A stretch of DNA of 64,000 nt from Devosia elaeis (GCF_001650025.1 NZ_LVVY01000065.1:62001-126000); one strand, 5' to 3'; numbered from the stretch's first letter, positions 16,242-25,344 are shown. Numbers and translations: made by a program. The notes: generated by a model not told the origin, from the letters alone.

Positions 16242-18544
16242 CGGGCCGCCCGTTCGAGATTGTTCTCATATTGCGACTTCGCCGAGTAATATTGCTTGGG
16301 CCACGGCACCGATTTGATACCGATCTTGGCCGTCTCGTGCATGAGCCAGCTCGGATCAGCCAGGTGGGGCCGTGCGATCGCGCAAAGATCGGCGCGCCCT
16401 GCCGCAATGATCGAATTAGCGTGGTCCGCTTCGGAGATGGCGCCAACCGCGATGGTCGGAATACCGACCTCGTTACGAATCTTGTCTGAAAACGGTGTCT
16501 GGAACAGGCGGCCATAGACCGGCTTCTCTTCTTTCCAGACCTGTCCGGAAGAGCAGTCGATCACGTCCGCGCCGGCCCGCTTGAACATGGCCGCAAAAAT
16601 CGCCGCATCGTCTGGACCATTACCGCCCTCTGCCCAGTCATGGCAGGACAGGCGCACCGAGATCGGTTTGTCGGCCGGCCAAACCTCGCGGATTGCCTCG
16701 AAAACTTCGAGCGGGAAGCGCGCACGGTTTTCATGGCTGCCGCCGTACTCATCTTCACGCCGATTGGTCAGCGGGCTGAGAAAGCTCGACAACAGATAGC
16801 CGTGCGCGCAGTGGAGTTCCAGCCAATCCACCCCAGCTTCGGCGGCGCGGATGGCAGCAGCGACGTGGTCGGCCTTGACGCGATCCATATCGGCTCGGTC
16901 CATGGCCTTGGGAACCTGGCTATTCTTCAGATATGGCAAGGCGGAAGCCGAAATTAGCGGCCAACTCCCCACTTCCAGAGGTTGGTCGATGCCATCCCAG
17001 GCAAGCTTGGTTGATCCCTTGCGGCCGGCGTGACCCAGTTGGCAGCCGAGCTTGGCATCGCTATTGGCATGCACGAAGTCGGCGAGCCGCTTCCATCCTG
17101 CCGCCTGCTCATCGTTCCACAAGCCAAGGCAGCCCGGCGTGATACGGCCGTCAGGTGACACACAGGTCATCTCGGCAAAGACCAGAGCTGCCCCGCCCAT
17201 GGCGCGGGCGCCCAGATGCACCAGATGGAAATCGTCGATCAGTCCGTCCTTGGCCGAATACATTGCCATAGGCGAGACGACGACTCGGTTCTTGAGCGTA
17301 ACGCCGCGTATCGTAAACGGCGTCAGCATCGGTGGCAGACCGCGCTTGTCGGGTTCCGCGTTGAGGCCTGTCGTGGTGGCGAACCAGCGCTCATAGCCTT
17401 CCAGCCAATCGGCATCGCGCAAGCGGAGATTTTCGTGGCTAATGCGCTGTGAACGGGTCAGCATGGAATACATGAACTGCTCGGGCGGGAGCGTGTCGGC
17501 GTAGCGGCGACCGACCACCTCGAACCATTCCATCGCATTCCGCGCCGCGTTCTGAATGCGGGCAACGTCGACGCGGCGGATTTCCTCATAGGCCTGCAGG
17601 ACCGCCGGAATGGCATCCGCATCGTGTCCACGGATCCCGAACTGGTTCGTCAGCTCGATGGCGTCCTCGATGGCGAGCTTGGTGCCGGAGCCGATTGCGA
17701 AGTGCGCGGTGTGAGCAGCGTCGCCCATCAGCACCACATGCGAGTGTCCGTTGTAGTGACTCCACTTTCCGCAGATGAGGCGATTGAAATTGAGCCAGGC
17801 AGAGCCGCTTATATGCCGGGCATTCGTCATCAGCGGCGCGCCCTCGAGAACTTCGGCGAAGAGCGTTTGGCAGAAGTCGATGGACTGCTGCTGGTCCATC
17901 TTGTCGAGACCATGCGCGTGATACGCCTCGTCGGTCGTTTCGACGATGAAAGTCGAGGTCTGGTCGTCGAACTTATAGATATGCGACTGGAACCAGCCGT
18001 GTTCGGTCTTGCGAAAATCGAAGGTGAAAGCGTCGAAAAGTTTGTTTGTTCCAAGCCAGATATAGCGGTTGGGACGGGTTTGCAGATCAGGCTGAAACAC
18101 GTCCTGGTAAGCGTTTCTGACGCGGGAATTGAAACCGTCTGAAGCAATGACGAGATCGGCATCGGGGAAATCGAGGTCACTGTTGACCTCGGTTTCGAAC
18201 CGCAATTCTACGCCGAGTTCTTCGCAGCGCGCCTGCAGGATGTTCAGCAATTTCTTGCGGCCGATGCCGACGAAACCGTGCCCCGAAGTCCGTTGACGCG
18301 TTCCCTTGAACAGCACTTCGATGTCGTCCCAATGATTGAACGCATCCTTGATGATGGCTGCACTCTCCGGGTCCCACTTTTCCATGGAATCCATGGTCGC
18401 GTCCGAAAACACCACGCCCCAACCGAACGTGTCGTACGGCTTGTTGCGCTCGACCACGGTGATGGTGTGCTCGGGATGGTTCTTCTTCATCAACAGGGCG
18501 AAATAGAGTCCCGCGGGCCCCCCGCCGATACAAACGATGCGCAT
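16238..18544 (-). CDS. Bifunctional flavin monooxygenase / OYE reductase (2-aminobenzoyl-CoA or salicylyl-CoA type)
   Basis: 768 aa fusion. Residues 1 to about 390 are a salicylate-hydroxylase-type FAD monooxygenase: [15 protein letters not shown] binds FAD and [18 protein letters not shown] is the second FAD motif. From about residue 398 ([20 protein letters not shown]) it is an old yellow enzyme/NADH:flavin oxidoreductase with the LGHAGRKGS and [15 protein letters not shown] motifs. This architecture is that of Azoarcus evansii 2-aminobenzoyl-CoA monooxygenase/reductase, which hydroxylates and then hydrogenates 2-aminobenzoyl-CoA to a non-aromatic oxo-cyclohexene CoA ester; salicylyl-CoA 5-hydroxylases share it. 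First gene of a four-gene unit with SDR, thioesterase and RidA. Two CoA ligases and IorAB nearby could both supply the substrate. Confidence 0.93.
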   Translation of the reverse strand: MRIVCIGGGPAGLYFALLMKKNHPEHTITVVERNKPYDTFGWGVVFSDATMDSMEKWDPESAAIIKDAFNHWDDIEVLFKGTRQRTSGHGFVGIGRKKLLNILQARCEELGVELRFETEVNSDLDFPDADLVIASDGFNSRVRNAYQDVFQPDLQTRPNRYIWLGTNKLFDAFTFDFRKTEHGWFQSHIYKFDDQTSTFIVETTDEAYHAHGLDKMDQQQSIDFCQTLFAEVLEGAPLMTNARHISGSAWLNFNRLICGKWSHYNGHSHVVLMGDAAHTAHFAIGSGTKLAIEDAIELTNQFGIRGHDADAIPAVLQAYEEIRRVDVARIQNAARNAMEWFEVVGRRYADTLPPEQFMYSMLTRSQRISHENLRLRDADWLEGYERWFATTTGLNAEPDKRGLPPMLTPFTIRGVTLKNRVVVSPMAMYSAKDGLIDDFHLVHLGARAMGGAALVFAEMTCVSPDGRITPGCLGLWNDEQAAGWKRLADFVHANSDAKLGCQLGHAGRKGSTKLAWDGIDQPLEVGSWPLISASALPYLKNSQVPKAMDRADMDRVKADHVAAAIRAAEAGVDWLELHCAHGYLLSSFLSPLTNRREDEYGGSHENRARFPLEVFEAIREVWPADKPISVRLSCHDWAEGGNGPDDAAIFAAMFKRAGADVIDCSSGQVWKEEKPVYGRLFQTPFSDKIRNEVGIPTIAVGAISEADHANSIIAAGRADLCAIARPHLADPSWLMHETAKIGIKSVPWPKQYYSAKSQYENNLERAAR

Positions 18545-18594
18545 CTCGCTTCTCCGTCAAAGCCGCAGCCGGCACACAGTGATTTACTTTATGA

Positions 18595-18641
18595 TTAAAC
18601 TATCTGCGCCGGCTGAAATTAGTCAAGACCTAAACTAATTT
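18595..18641. promoter_or_regulatory. Operator-like repeats before the monooxygenase/reductase operon
   Basis: AAATTAGT (18616-18623) and ACTAATTT (18634-18641) form a perfect 8-bp inverted repeat with a 10-nt centre. The right half includes ACCTAAACTAA (18628-18638), the exact complement of the 11-mer in front of the MarR gene (14070-14080). A further TTAAACTA lies at 18595-18602. The region upstream of the gene at 18544 is AT-rich, as expected of a promoter. Confidence 0.55.
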
Positions 18642-18675
18642 TCTGCATCACGCGATGCGCCGCCCGGCGGCCCCG

Positions 18676-20310
18676 CTAGGCAACGCTTTTCGCGTCCGGC
18701 TCCATGCGGCGCAGTTCGCCTTTAAAGTCGCGCAGATCGATGGTTGCGGCGTCGGTCATGATTGCACTTGCCAGCTTCTTGATTTCGCCGCGCTGCAGCT
18801 TCTGCGTTGCGGTTGTCGGCAGACTGGAAACGAAGGCCACATAGCCGGGAACCTTGTGATAGGCGAGCCGGTCGGCAGAAGCGCGCGCTATCCTGCGGGC
18901 CAGATCTACACCGGGTACTTCCGTGCTATCGGCGGCAAGAACGATCAGCGCCATGACCTCTTCGCCGCGCAGTTCATCCGGCACCGGGGCGACCGCGACG
19001 CCGGCGACATCGTCGAGGTTCTGCAGGACCCCTTCGACCTCGACCACGGCGATGTTCTCGCCTGAGCGCCGGACGATGTTCTTCTTCCGGTCGACGAAAT
19101 AGAGCGCACCATCGTCGCCGCGCCGGACAACATCGCCTGTGTGGAACCAGCCGCCTGCCCAGGCCTCGGCAGTAGCGTCGGGGTCCTTGAGATATTCGGT
19201 AAAGAACCCCCGCCGCGGGTCGTCGCCAGCAGCCCTTACGATCAGCTCGCCAGGTTCGCCTTCTTCCGCATCCGTGCCGGCTTCACCGACAATGCGATAA
19301 TCCATATCAGCATGCGGATAGCCGATGCACCGCATCGCCAGGTGCCGGTCGCCCCCTGCGGTTGACGTCGTCGCGCCGCCGCCAGTCTCCGTCATCGCCC
19401 AGGCTTCGGTGAGCTCGATGCCAAACCGTCGCTCGAAGGTTTCCTGGTGCAATGGATCGACACCAGCGCCAAAGGCGATGCGAACCTTATGACCCCGATC
19501 GTGCTCGGTCGCCGGCAGCTTGAGCAGGATTGCCGGCATCACGCCGAGATAATGAATCAGCGTTGCGCCGGATTCCGCCACTGTCGCCCACCAGCGCGAG
19601 GCGCTGAATCGGTCGAGCGGCACCAGGGTCGATTGAAGAATGATGGCGCCCAGGGCCGAACAGCCAAGCGCATTCATATGAAACATCGGCAATGGGGTGA
19701 GGATCACCTCTTCCCCTGTGCTGAGCTTGCCGCCATTTCCGGCGCCCACATACCACCGGGCCAGCCTGACGAAGTAATCATTCGAGAGCACGCAGCACTT
19801 CGGCTTGCCGGTCGTACCGGACGTAAAAAGAAAAGCGCAGGGGTCGTCCGACGTGGCCTCGAATCGCTCGGCCCTTCGGCGGGCCGGCGGAATTGCATCG
19901 AGCGGGCCCATCAGACGATCTGCTGTCAGGCCGGCCTCGATCCCGACACGATGATAGGCAGGCAACGCGACAAGCAGTTCGGGTTCGGCAATGGTGAACT
20001 GGTATGCCACCTCTTCGCTGCGCAGGTCGGGATTGAGCGGCAGGATACCGACCCCCAGACTATTCAACGCCAGGAAGTGGACGAAGAAATCGGGCCGGTT
20101 GTCGAGCGAGATGGCAACAACGTTCCCCGCGCCATAGCCCGCCTGTCGATAGGCTTCACGTTGCGCATCCACCAGTTGCGCCAGCGCCCCATAAGCAATC
20201 TGCCGGCCATCCGGCGCATAGTCGAGCTTGGCAGCGGCAGGCAGCGAAAGGAAAATCTGCTCCGCCCGCGCGTGCGCCGCTTCGGCAAAAAGAGAAAAAG
20301 GCGTGGTCAT
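18676..20310 (-). CDS. Acyl-CoA ligase (class I adenylate-forming), second of a tandem pair
   Basis: 544 aa. AMP-binding motif FTSGTTGKPKCCVLSN, the core AWAMTETGG, and the YFVDRKKNIVRRSGENIA block followed by catalytic Lys in ATQKLQRGEIKK. Start MTTPFSLF at 20310; the open frame upstream to 20943 is a shadow of the neighbouring ligase gene. It is clearly paralogous to the ligase at 20357-22030 (shared GYGxGxxVAxSLxNRPxxF and LNPDLRxEEV patterns). The enzymes activate carboxylic acids to acyl-CoA with ATP. Candidates are 2-aminobenzoate, indole-3-acetate or an oxindole-acetate; the operon context favours an aromatic acid. Confidence 0.92.
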   Translation of the reverse strand: MTTPFSLFAEAAHARAEQIFLSLPAAAKLDYAPDGRQIAYGALAQLVDAQREAYRQAGYGAGNVVAISLDNRPDFFVHFLALNSLGVGILPLNPDLRSEEVAYQFTIAEPELLVALPAYHRVGIEAGLTADRLMGPLDAIPPARRRAERFEATSDDPCAFLFTSGTTGKPKCCVLSNDYFVRLARWYVGAGNGGKLSTGEEVILTPLPMFHMNALGCSALGAIILQSTLVPLDRFSASRWWATVAESGATLIHYLGVMPAILLKLPATEHDRGHKVRIAFGAGVDPLHQETFERRFGIELTEAWAMTETGGGATTSTAGGDRHLAMRCIGYPHADMDYRIVGEAGTDAEEGEPGELIVRAAGDDPRRGFFTEYLKDPDATAEAWAGGWFHTGDVVRRGDDGALYFVDRKKNIVRRSGENIAVVEVEGVLQNLDDVAGVAVAPVPDELRGEEVMALIVLAADSTEVPGVDLARRIARASADRLAYHKVPGYVAFVSSLPTTATQKLQRGEIKKLASAIMTDAATIDLRDFKGELRRMEPDAKSVA

Positions 20311-20356
20311 GGTGTCTTCTCGCAATGACGGACTGCTGCGCAGCCGGTCGAATAAT

Positions 20357-22030
20357 CTAGTGCGCGGCCTGCCGCAGGTTCTGCTTTCGGGCCCGCCAAT
20401 CGATGCAGCCCGGTTGTGCCAAGGGGTCTTGAGCAAGGCCGCGCAGTTTTTCGCGCTGAACCTTTTGCGTGGATGTCGTGGGAAGGGTCGGAACGAACAG
20501 CAGGAGGCCCGGCACCTTGTAATAGGCAAGTCTTTGCGCCGCGGTATCGAACAGGACGTCTGCCAGCGCAGGATCATCCTCCGTGGTGGGGACGACAACG
20601 GCCATGACTTCTTCCCCGCGCAGCGGATCGAGCGCCGCAATGACCGCGACCTGCGCCACGCCGGGGACCGCTGCCAGGACGGTTTCGACCTCGGCGGCGG
20701 CAATGTTCTCACCGGAGCGCCGGATGATGTTCTTCTTGCGGTCGACGAAATAGAGCTGGCCGCTTTCGTCGCGTCGCATGACGTCACCGGTATGCAGCCA
20801 ACCGCCCGACCAAGCATTTTCGCTTGCATCCGGATCATGCAGGTAGCCGGAGAAGAAGCCCTCGCGTGCATTGCTGCCGCCCGAACGAAGCAGCAGTTCG
20901 CCGGGCATGCCCGGCGGCACGTCATCGTCATCGTCGTCGGCAAGGCGAATCTCGAGCGGTGGGCCCGCCCGGTCCGGCGATCCGATGCAGCGCTCGCCGA
21001 TACTGCGCGGCTCGAATGCGGCGCACAATGTTCCTGCGCCGCCGGTCTCCGTCATCGCCCAGCCCTCGAGCAGGGGAACACCGAAGCGCGCTTCGAATGC
21101 AGCGTGATGATCCGGATGAACACCGCCGCCCAGCGCAAAGCGCACGCCATGCCCCCGGTCGCCGGGACTCTCTGGCAATTGCAGCAGGATGGCCGGGATG
21201 ACACCCAGATAGTGAAAGGCCGTTGCCCCGGTCTCGCGCGCCGTGTCCCACCAATCCCTGGGGTGAAAGCGGTCGATGATGATCTGCGCGCCGCCACTGC
21301 CCAGCATGCCCATGAAGCTGTGCCCCATGGCATTGACATGGAAGGCGGGCAGAGGGTTCATCAGCCGTTCGCGGCCCGGCTCAAGCGCGATCAACCCGCG
21401 CTGTCCCCCATACCACCAGGCCCAATTGAGGAAGAACCGGTTCGACAGAATGCAGCCCTTGGGCCTGCCTGTCGTGCCCGAGGTGTAGATAAGCGCCGCC
21501 TCCTGCTCCAGTGCCGGGGCGCCGGTGATCACCGCATCGCTGGTCTTAGGTACTCTGCCACCGGAAGCCATGACCGGGATGTTGAGCGAGGACGCCACCG
21601 GATCCAGCCGGGCTGCATGGCTTTCGAGGCGCACGAGCAGAGACGAGCCGCTATGGCGGAGCAGATACTCGACTTCTTCATCCCGCAGGTCCGGATTGAC
21701 CGGGACAACGCTTACGCCTAGGCGATTGAGCGCGAGCCAGTTCAAGAAATGCGCGGGCCGATTTTCCAGCGACAGCGCAACGCGCTGTCCTGGTCCATAC
21801 CCCGCCGCAGCATAGGCATCCGACAGGCCAATCGCGGTCTGCAGAACGTCGGAATATGTCAATTTATCATATGGTTCGTGCCAAAGCGCACGCACCTTTT
21901 GCGGCAAGACGAACAGATCGTTTGAGCCGAATTCCTCGACCTGCCGTTCCAGCAGGCCGAAAACGGTGGCCGCAGACAGATAGCGCTGCCCGAGCGCCAG
22001 GTTCTCTGCCGGGCTCAGAATGTCCGACAT
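20357..22030 (-). CDS. Acyl-CoA ligase (class I adenylate-forming), first of a tandem pair
   Basis: 557 aa. Motifs: YTSGTTGRPKGCILSN (phosphate loop), EGWAMTETGGAG, YFVDRKKNIIRRSGENIA and the catalytic Lys in STQKVQREKLR. Start MSDILSP at 22030 has GGAGGA that spans the stop of the cyclase gene three bases away, so translation is coupled. The pair of ligases ends the five-gene operon that begins at 25249. One of the two may activate an indole-derived acid (for example dioxindole-3-acetate) and the other 2-aminobenzoate; I cannot assign which. Confidence 0.93.
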   Translation of the reverse strand: MSDILSPAENLALGQRYLSAATVFGLLERQVEEFGSNDLFVLPQKVRALWHEPYDKLTYSDVLQTAIGLSDAYAAAGYGPGQRVALSLENRPAHFLNWLALNRLGVSVVPVNPDLRDEEVEYLLRHSGSSLLVRLESHAARLDPVASSLNIPVMASGGRVPKTSDAVITGAPALEQEAALIYTSGTTGRPKGCILSNRFFLNWAWWYGGQRGLIALEPGRERLMNPLPAFHVNAMGHSFMGMLGSGGAQIIIDRFHPRDWWDTARETGATAFHYLGVIPAILLQLPESPGDRGHGVRFALGGGVHPDHHAAFEARFGVPLLEGWAMTETGGAGTLCAAFEPRSIGERCIGSPDRAGPPLEIRLADDDDDDVPPGMPGELLLRSGGSNAREGFFSGYLHDPDASENAWSGGWLHTGDVMRRDESGQLYFVDRKKNIIRRSGENIAAAEVETVLAAVPGVAQVAVIAALDPLRGEEVMAVVVPTTEDDPALADVLFDTAAQRLAYYKVPGLLLFVPTLPTTSTQKVQREKLRGLAQDPLAQPGCIDWRARKQNLRQAAH

Positions 22031-22032
22031 GT

Positions 22033-22824
22033 TCAGTCCTCCACCAGCGCAATGACGCGCAGCGGACTGCCGGACCCTTCCCTGATCTTGAGCGGCGCCG
22101 CGATAATCAGAGCGCCTTTTGCCGGCAGGGCGTCGAGCTTGGCCAGGCATTGCAGGCCATATTTGCCTGCGCCATGCAGATAGTGGTGTGCTGGATAGGG
22201 CGGATCGAGATGACCGCCCTGCCCTGCATCGGTACCGATGGTTTCCGTGCCGACGCCAAGGACGTCGCGTTCTTCCACAAGCCAGCGCATCAATTCGGCA
22301 TCCGGTCCAGGCGTATGCGCGCCGGTGTCGTCAAGATTGGCATAGGCTGCGCCGCGTTTCAGCGACCAGTCGGTGCGCAGCAGAACCCAGCTTCCCGGCG
22401 GGATGCGTCCGTGCTGCGCCTCCCATTTCTCTACGAAATCCACCGTCACCAGGAAATCTGCGTCAGTAGCGCTCTCCGCCGAACAGTCGATCACGCAGGC
22501 CGGTGCGACCATAAGACTGGTCGGCATGGTATCGACGCTATTGTGCGGCAGGTAGCGGCCGGTGATCCAGTGGATGGGCGCATCCAGATGCGTACCAGTA
22601 TGCTCACCGAAACTGATATTGTTCCAATACCATGCGGGGCCGCTGTCGTCGTAACGGGAGATGGGCTCGATACGCACCGGCCAGGACTGGCCCAATTCGG
22701 GAGGCATGACAATGGTCGGCCCGCCCGGCTCGAGCGTCTGGGTTAGGTCGACCACGCGAACCTTGCCACTGGCAAGTGCGGCGGTCATCAGGGCGATGGG
22801 CGAAGTTGGTTCGTTCATGGTCAT
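22033..22824 (-). CDS. Cyclase-family metal hydrolase (isatin hydrolase / kynurenine formamidase type)
   Basis: 263 aa, PF04199 family. The metal-binding motif GEHTGTHLDAPIHWI (H-x-G-T-H-x-D-x-P-x-H) is intact, and a later His/Glu region ends the domain. Family members hydrolyse cyclic or N-formyl amides: kynurenine formamidase (KynB), isatin hydrolase and ring-opening cyclases. The motif does not tell these apart. Both KynB and isatin hydrolase lead to 2-aminobenzoyl compounds, matching the monooxygenase/reductase downstream. Without kynureninase or tryptophan dioxygenase in view, and with IorAB present, isatin to isatinate is my preferred reading. ATG overlaps the preceding stop (ATGA). Confidence 0.87.
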   Translation of the reverse strand: MTMNEPTSPIALMTAALASGKVRVVDLTQTLEPGGPTIVMPPELGQSWPVRIEPISRYDDSGPAWYWNNISFGEHTGTHLDAPIHWITGRYLPHNSVDTMPTSLMVAPACVIDCSAESATDADFLVTVDFVEKWEAQHGRIPPGSWVLLRTDWSLKRGAAYANLDDTGAHTPGPDAELMRWLVEERDVLGVGTETIGTDAGQGGHLDPPYPAHHYLHGAGKYGLQCLAKLDALPAKGALIIAAPLKIREGSGSPLRVIALVED

Positions 22825-24065
22825 TGCTGCCAGAGATCGCGTTCGATTTCCTTGGGATTGGCGGTGAACCGCTCGCGGAAATCCTTAGCTACGTCACCCA
22901 CCCAGCGTTCCTCTTCGCCACCCTTCAGGGCGGCGACAATTTCGTTGGCGACGGCGGAGGGCTGCACCTTTGGCGGTGGCAAATGTTCCAGCCAGTCGAT
23001 CTCCATCGGACCGGTGAACACGTCGAGCACCCGCACACCGCTGCCACGCATCTCTGCGCGCAAGGCCTGCGAAAAGGACAGGCTGGCAGCCTGCGTGGCC
23101 GAATAGGCGGCGAATCCCGGCCAGCTGAGATGCGCGAAAATCGAAAGAAGATTGACCCAGGCGGCAGCACTGTTGTCGCGGTCGGCACCGCGAGAGCGCA
23201 TAACGGGTCCAAAGTGATGCGCCAGACGCAAAGCGCCAAAATAGCTGACTTCCATGGCGTCACGGGCCTTGAGCAGTTCGGCGCCGGAAAACACGCTGCC
23301 CGGTCGCAGATGCAGCGCCGTGTGCAGCAGGATGTCGGTTTTCGCGCCATAGTCGGAGGCGAGGGCCGAGACGGATTGGTCGTCGGCAAGATCGAGATCG
23401 ACCAGTTCCACTGACCCCAGGGCCTCAAGCTTGGCTGCCTCGGCAAAAGGCTTCCAGCGCTCCGAAATGCCGACGACGACCTTGGCGGCGCCGGCAGCCA
23501 GCAACGCCTTGGCGAGCGGCAGCGCAACAGGGTTGCGGCCGTCGGTAATCAGGCATCGACGATGGAGCGGGTCGGCAACCAGCTCGCGCCAATGTGGATC
23601 GCTGTCACTATTCGCGTCGCCATGTTCCGGCCGGGCATAAATCACGGGTTGACCTGCCTTATCCAGCTGAAGGGATGCGCGCACCCGGATGCCGGCCGCA
23701 CAGTCGGGGCGCACTTCGGCGACGATGGTGGGTCCGCAATCCAGCGCAATCAATGCCTGCCGCGCCGGGACGAGCCGCCGGAAATAGGGCTCGCCACTGA
23801 TCTGGATCGTGGTGACCGACAGGATGGTGCCGCCGTTCGGAACCGGAGCGACAATAAGGTTTTCCGACAGGCATTTGGGGCAGGCATCTCGCGGCGGATA
23901 GCTGACCGCCTGGCAAGCCTGACATGTGTGAAGCGCAAATTGCCCCTGCGCTGCGGCGCGGGTCAGTCCCTGGGCCGCTCTGCTGCGTCGTGCCGGCGGC
24001 TGAAGCGGCGCAGCAGTCCGTTGCAGAGGGTTCTTGCGCGGGGGGCGCTGACGCTGAACGATCAT
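22821..24065 (-). CDS. Zn-ribbon/OB-fold (DUF35-type) protein fused to a degenerate SDR domain
   Basis: 414 aa. A basic N-terminal about 35 residues precedes a rubredoxin-like zinc ribbon (Cys48, Cys51, Cys62, Cys65: CQAC and CPKC) and an OB-fold to about residue 145, the partner domain of thiolase-like enzymes. From about 165 the protein has the SDR fold, but its signature motifs are altered. The TGxxxGxG loop reads TDGRNPVA, the NNAG motif is missing (ILLHTALH), and YxxxK is YSATQ with Gln325 for Lys. The SDR half is therefore probably a non-catalytic binding or structural module. It overlaps both the thiolase-like gene before it and the cyclase gene after it (ATGA each), so a complex with the thiolase-like protein is expected. 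Confidence 0.85.
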   Translation of the reverse strand: MIVQRQRPPRKNPLQRTAAPLQPPARRSRAAQGLTRAAAQGQFALHTCQACQAVSYPPRDACPKCLSENLIVAPVPNGGTILSVTTIQISGEPYFRRLVPARQALIALDCGPTIVAEVRPDCAAGIRVRASLQLDKAGQPVIYARPEHGDANSDSDPHWRELVADPLHRRCLITDGRNPVALPLAKALLAAGAAKVVVGISERWKPFAEAAKLEALGSVELVDLDLADDQSVSALASDYGAKTDILLHTALHLRPGSVFSGAELLKARDAMEVSYFGALRLAHHFGPVMRSRGADRDNSAAAWVNLLSIFAHLSWPGFAAYSATQAASLSFSQALRAEMRGSGVRVLDVFTGPMEIDWLEHLPPPKVQPSAVANEIVAALKGGEEERWVGDVAKDFRERFTANPKEIERDLWQQ

Positions 24066-25249
24066 ATGCCTTCTCCCCCGAACAAAACTGCGCCAGAGGC
24101 GAGGCCCCGGTCATAGTTGATCATCCCGAATCCAGAAGCGAGGCCCAGCCGCGCCCCTTCGACCTGGGTCGTCCCGGCGCTGCCTGTGACCTGACGAATG
24201 GTTTCGACGATGCCCAGATGCCCGCCGGCGGCACCGGCCTGGCCTGCGGAAAGCTGTCCGCCGGTCGTGTTGTGCGGAAAGCTGCCATCGATGGTGAGAT
24301 CGTTGTCGCTCACGAAGCGGGCGCTTTCGCCTTTGGGACAAAAGCCCAAGTCTTCGAACTGCATCATGACGATGACCGGATAATCGTCATATGTCTGCAC
24401 GACATCCACATCATCGGGGGAGACACCGGCCATCCCGTAAAGCTCGTCGACGTCGAGCGCCCATCCACCACGATACTGCACCGGGTCATCAGGAAACGCA
24501 TTGTGGCGCTCGATGCTGGAAAGCAGCCTGGCGCCGGTGAGCCCGTGGGTGCGCATCGTCTCACCGCGCATCAGCAAGAAAGCTTCGGCGCCGGCGACCG
24601 GCATGACGCAGTCGAAGAGCCCGAGCGGGTCGACGATGGGACGAGCGCCGAGATAATCATCGAGCGACATCGGCTTCTTCATGATTGCGCGCGGATTGCG
24701 CAGCGCATTCTGCCGCTGTGCGACACAGATGCGGCCGAAGTCTTCGCGCGTCACGCCAAACCGATCCATGTAGGCATTGGTCAGATGTGCGAAGCTGGCA
24801 TTGGCGCCGCCAGCGCCGTGTGGGTAGACCGCATCCTGCGAGAAACGCGAAAAGCCAGCCAGTAACTGCCGAAAAGTATCGGTGTAGTTGGTATCGGCCG
24901 CGATGCACGCGACGATGTCGACATCGCCGGCTTCGAGAGCTCGCGCTGCCCTACGGATCGAGGCAATACCCGAGGCGCCGCCCATGGCCATGCTGTCGAT
25001 CCAGCGCGTGGTCATGCCGAAATGCTGGGTCATGGCGATGGCGGGGTCCGGCCCCAGCGTAAAGCTGGCAAGGCTGAGTCCATCATAAGCGGTATGCGGT
25101 ATGCCCGATGCCGCAACCAGCCCGCGCAAAGCCGCTCCGATCCACCACTGGGCCGGCTGCGTCGAATAGCGTTGATAGGTCAGGCTGACGGGCGCAACGG
25201 CATAAATATCGTTATACGGTTGCCGGTTCCCGTTTCGGCTCAAGGGCAT
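24062..25249 (-). CDS. Thiolase-like protein lacking the catalytic Cys (candidate aldolase)
   Basis: 395 aa, SCP2-thiolase/Ltp type (VVQTYDDYPVIVMMQFEDLGFC is the typical tyrosine-rich segment, here in two parts). The nucleophile position of C-x-S-G is Gly91 (GGASG), the GHP-type His is Gln337 (SAGQAGAAGG), and the C-terminal Cys before GGxG is absent (AVLFGGEG). It cannot be a normal Claisen thiolase. Cys-less Ltp2, working with a DUF35 partner, is a known retro-aldolase on a tertiary-alcohol beta-hydroxyacyl-CoA in steroid side-chain breakdown. The next gene encodes a DUF35-type domain, so an aldolase complex is the best guess. First gene of the ligase operon, 95 bp from the LysR stop. Confidence 0.87.
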   Translation of the reverse strand: MPLSRNGNRQPYNDIYAVAPVSLTYQRYSTQPAQWWIGAALRGLVAASGIPHTAYDGLSLASFTLGPDPAIAMTQHFGMTTRWIDSMAMGGASGIASIRRAARALEAGDVDIVACIAADTNYTDTFRQLLAGFSRFSQDAVYPHGAGGANASFAHLTNAYMDRFGVTREDFGRICVAQRQNALRNPRAIMKKPMSLDDYLGARPIVDPLGLFDCVMPVAGAEAFLLMRGETMRTHGLTGARLLSSIERHNAFPDDPVQYRGGWALDVDELYGMAGVSPDDVDVVQTYDDYPVIVMMQFEDLGFCPKGESARFVSDNDLTIDGSFPHNTTGGQLSAGQAGAAGGHLGIVETIRQVTGSAGTTQVEGARLGLASGFGMINYDRGLASGAVLFGGEGI

Positions 25250-25344
25250 GCTTCACCAGGAAAGTGATTGGTAGCATCACCTAGACCACGGGCAGGAACA
25301 AACCGACTAGCTCACGAGCGCAGCCGCGAAATTGCCGTTGAGGG

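Noticed and set aside
14622-18544. Reading the monooxygenase operon as a salicylate-gentisate pathway
   Set aside because: No gentisate 1,2-dioxygenase is present (the cupin is too small). The cyclase, IorAB and RidA fit 2-aminobenzoyl-CoA better. Not excluded for the fusion enzyme itself.
20311-20943. N-terminal 211-codon extension of the second CoA ligase
   Set aside because: It overlaps the upstream ligase gene in another frame and shows no ligase similarity; the family starts at MTTPFSLF.
22033-22824. Calling the cyclase KynB (kynurenine formamidase)
   Set aside because: The motif is shared with isatin hydrolase, and no tryptophan dioxygenase or kynureninase gene is in the window.
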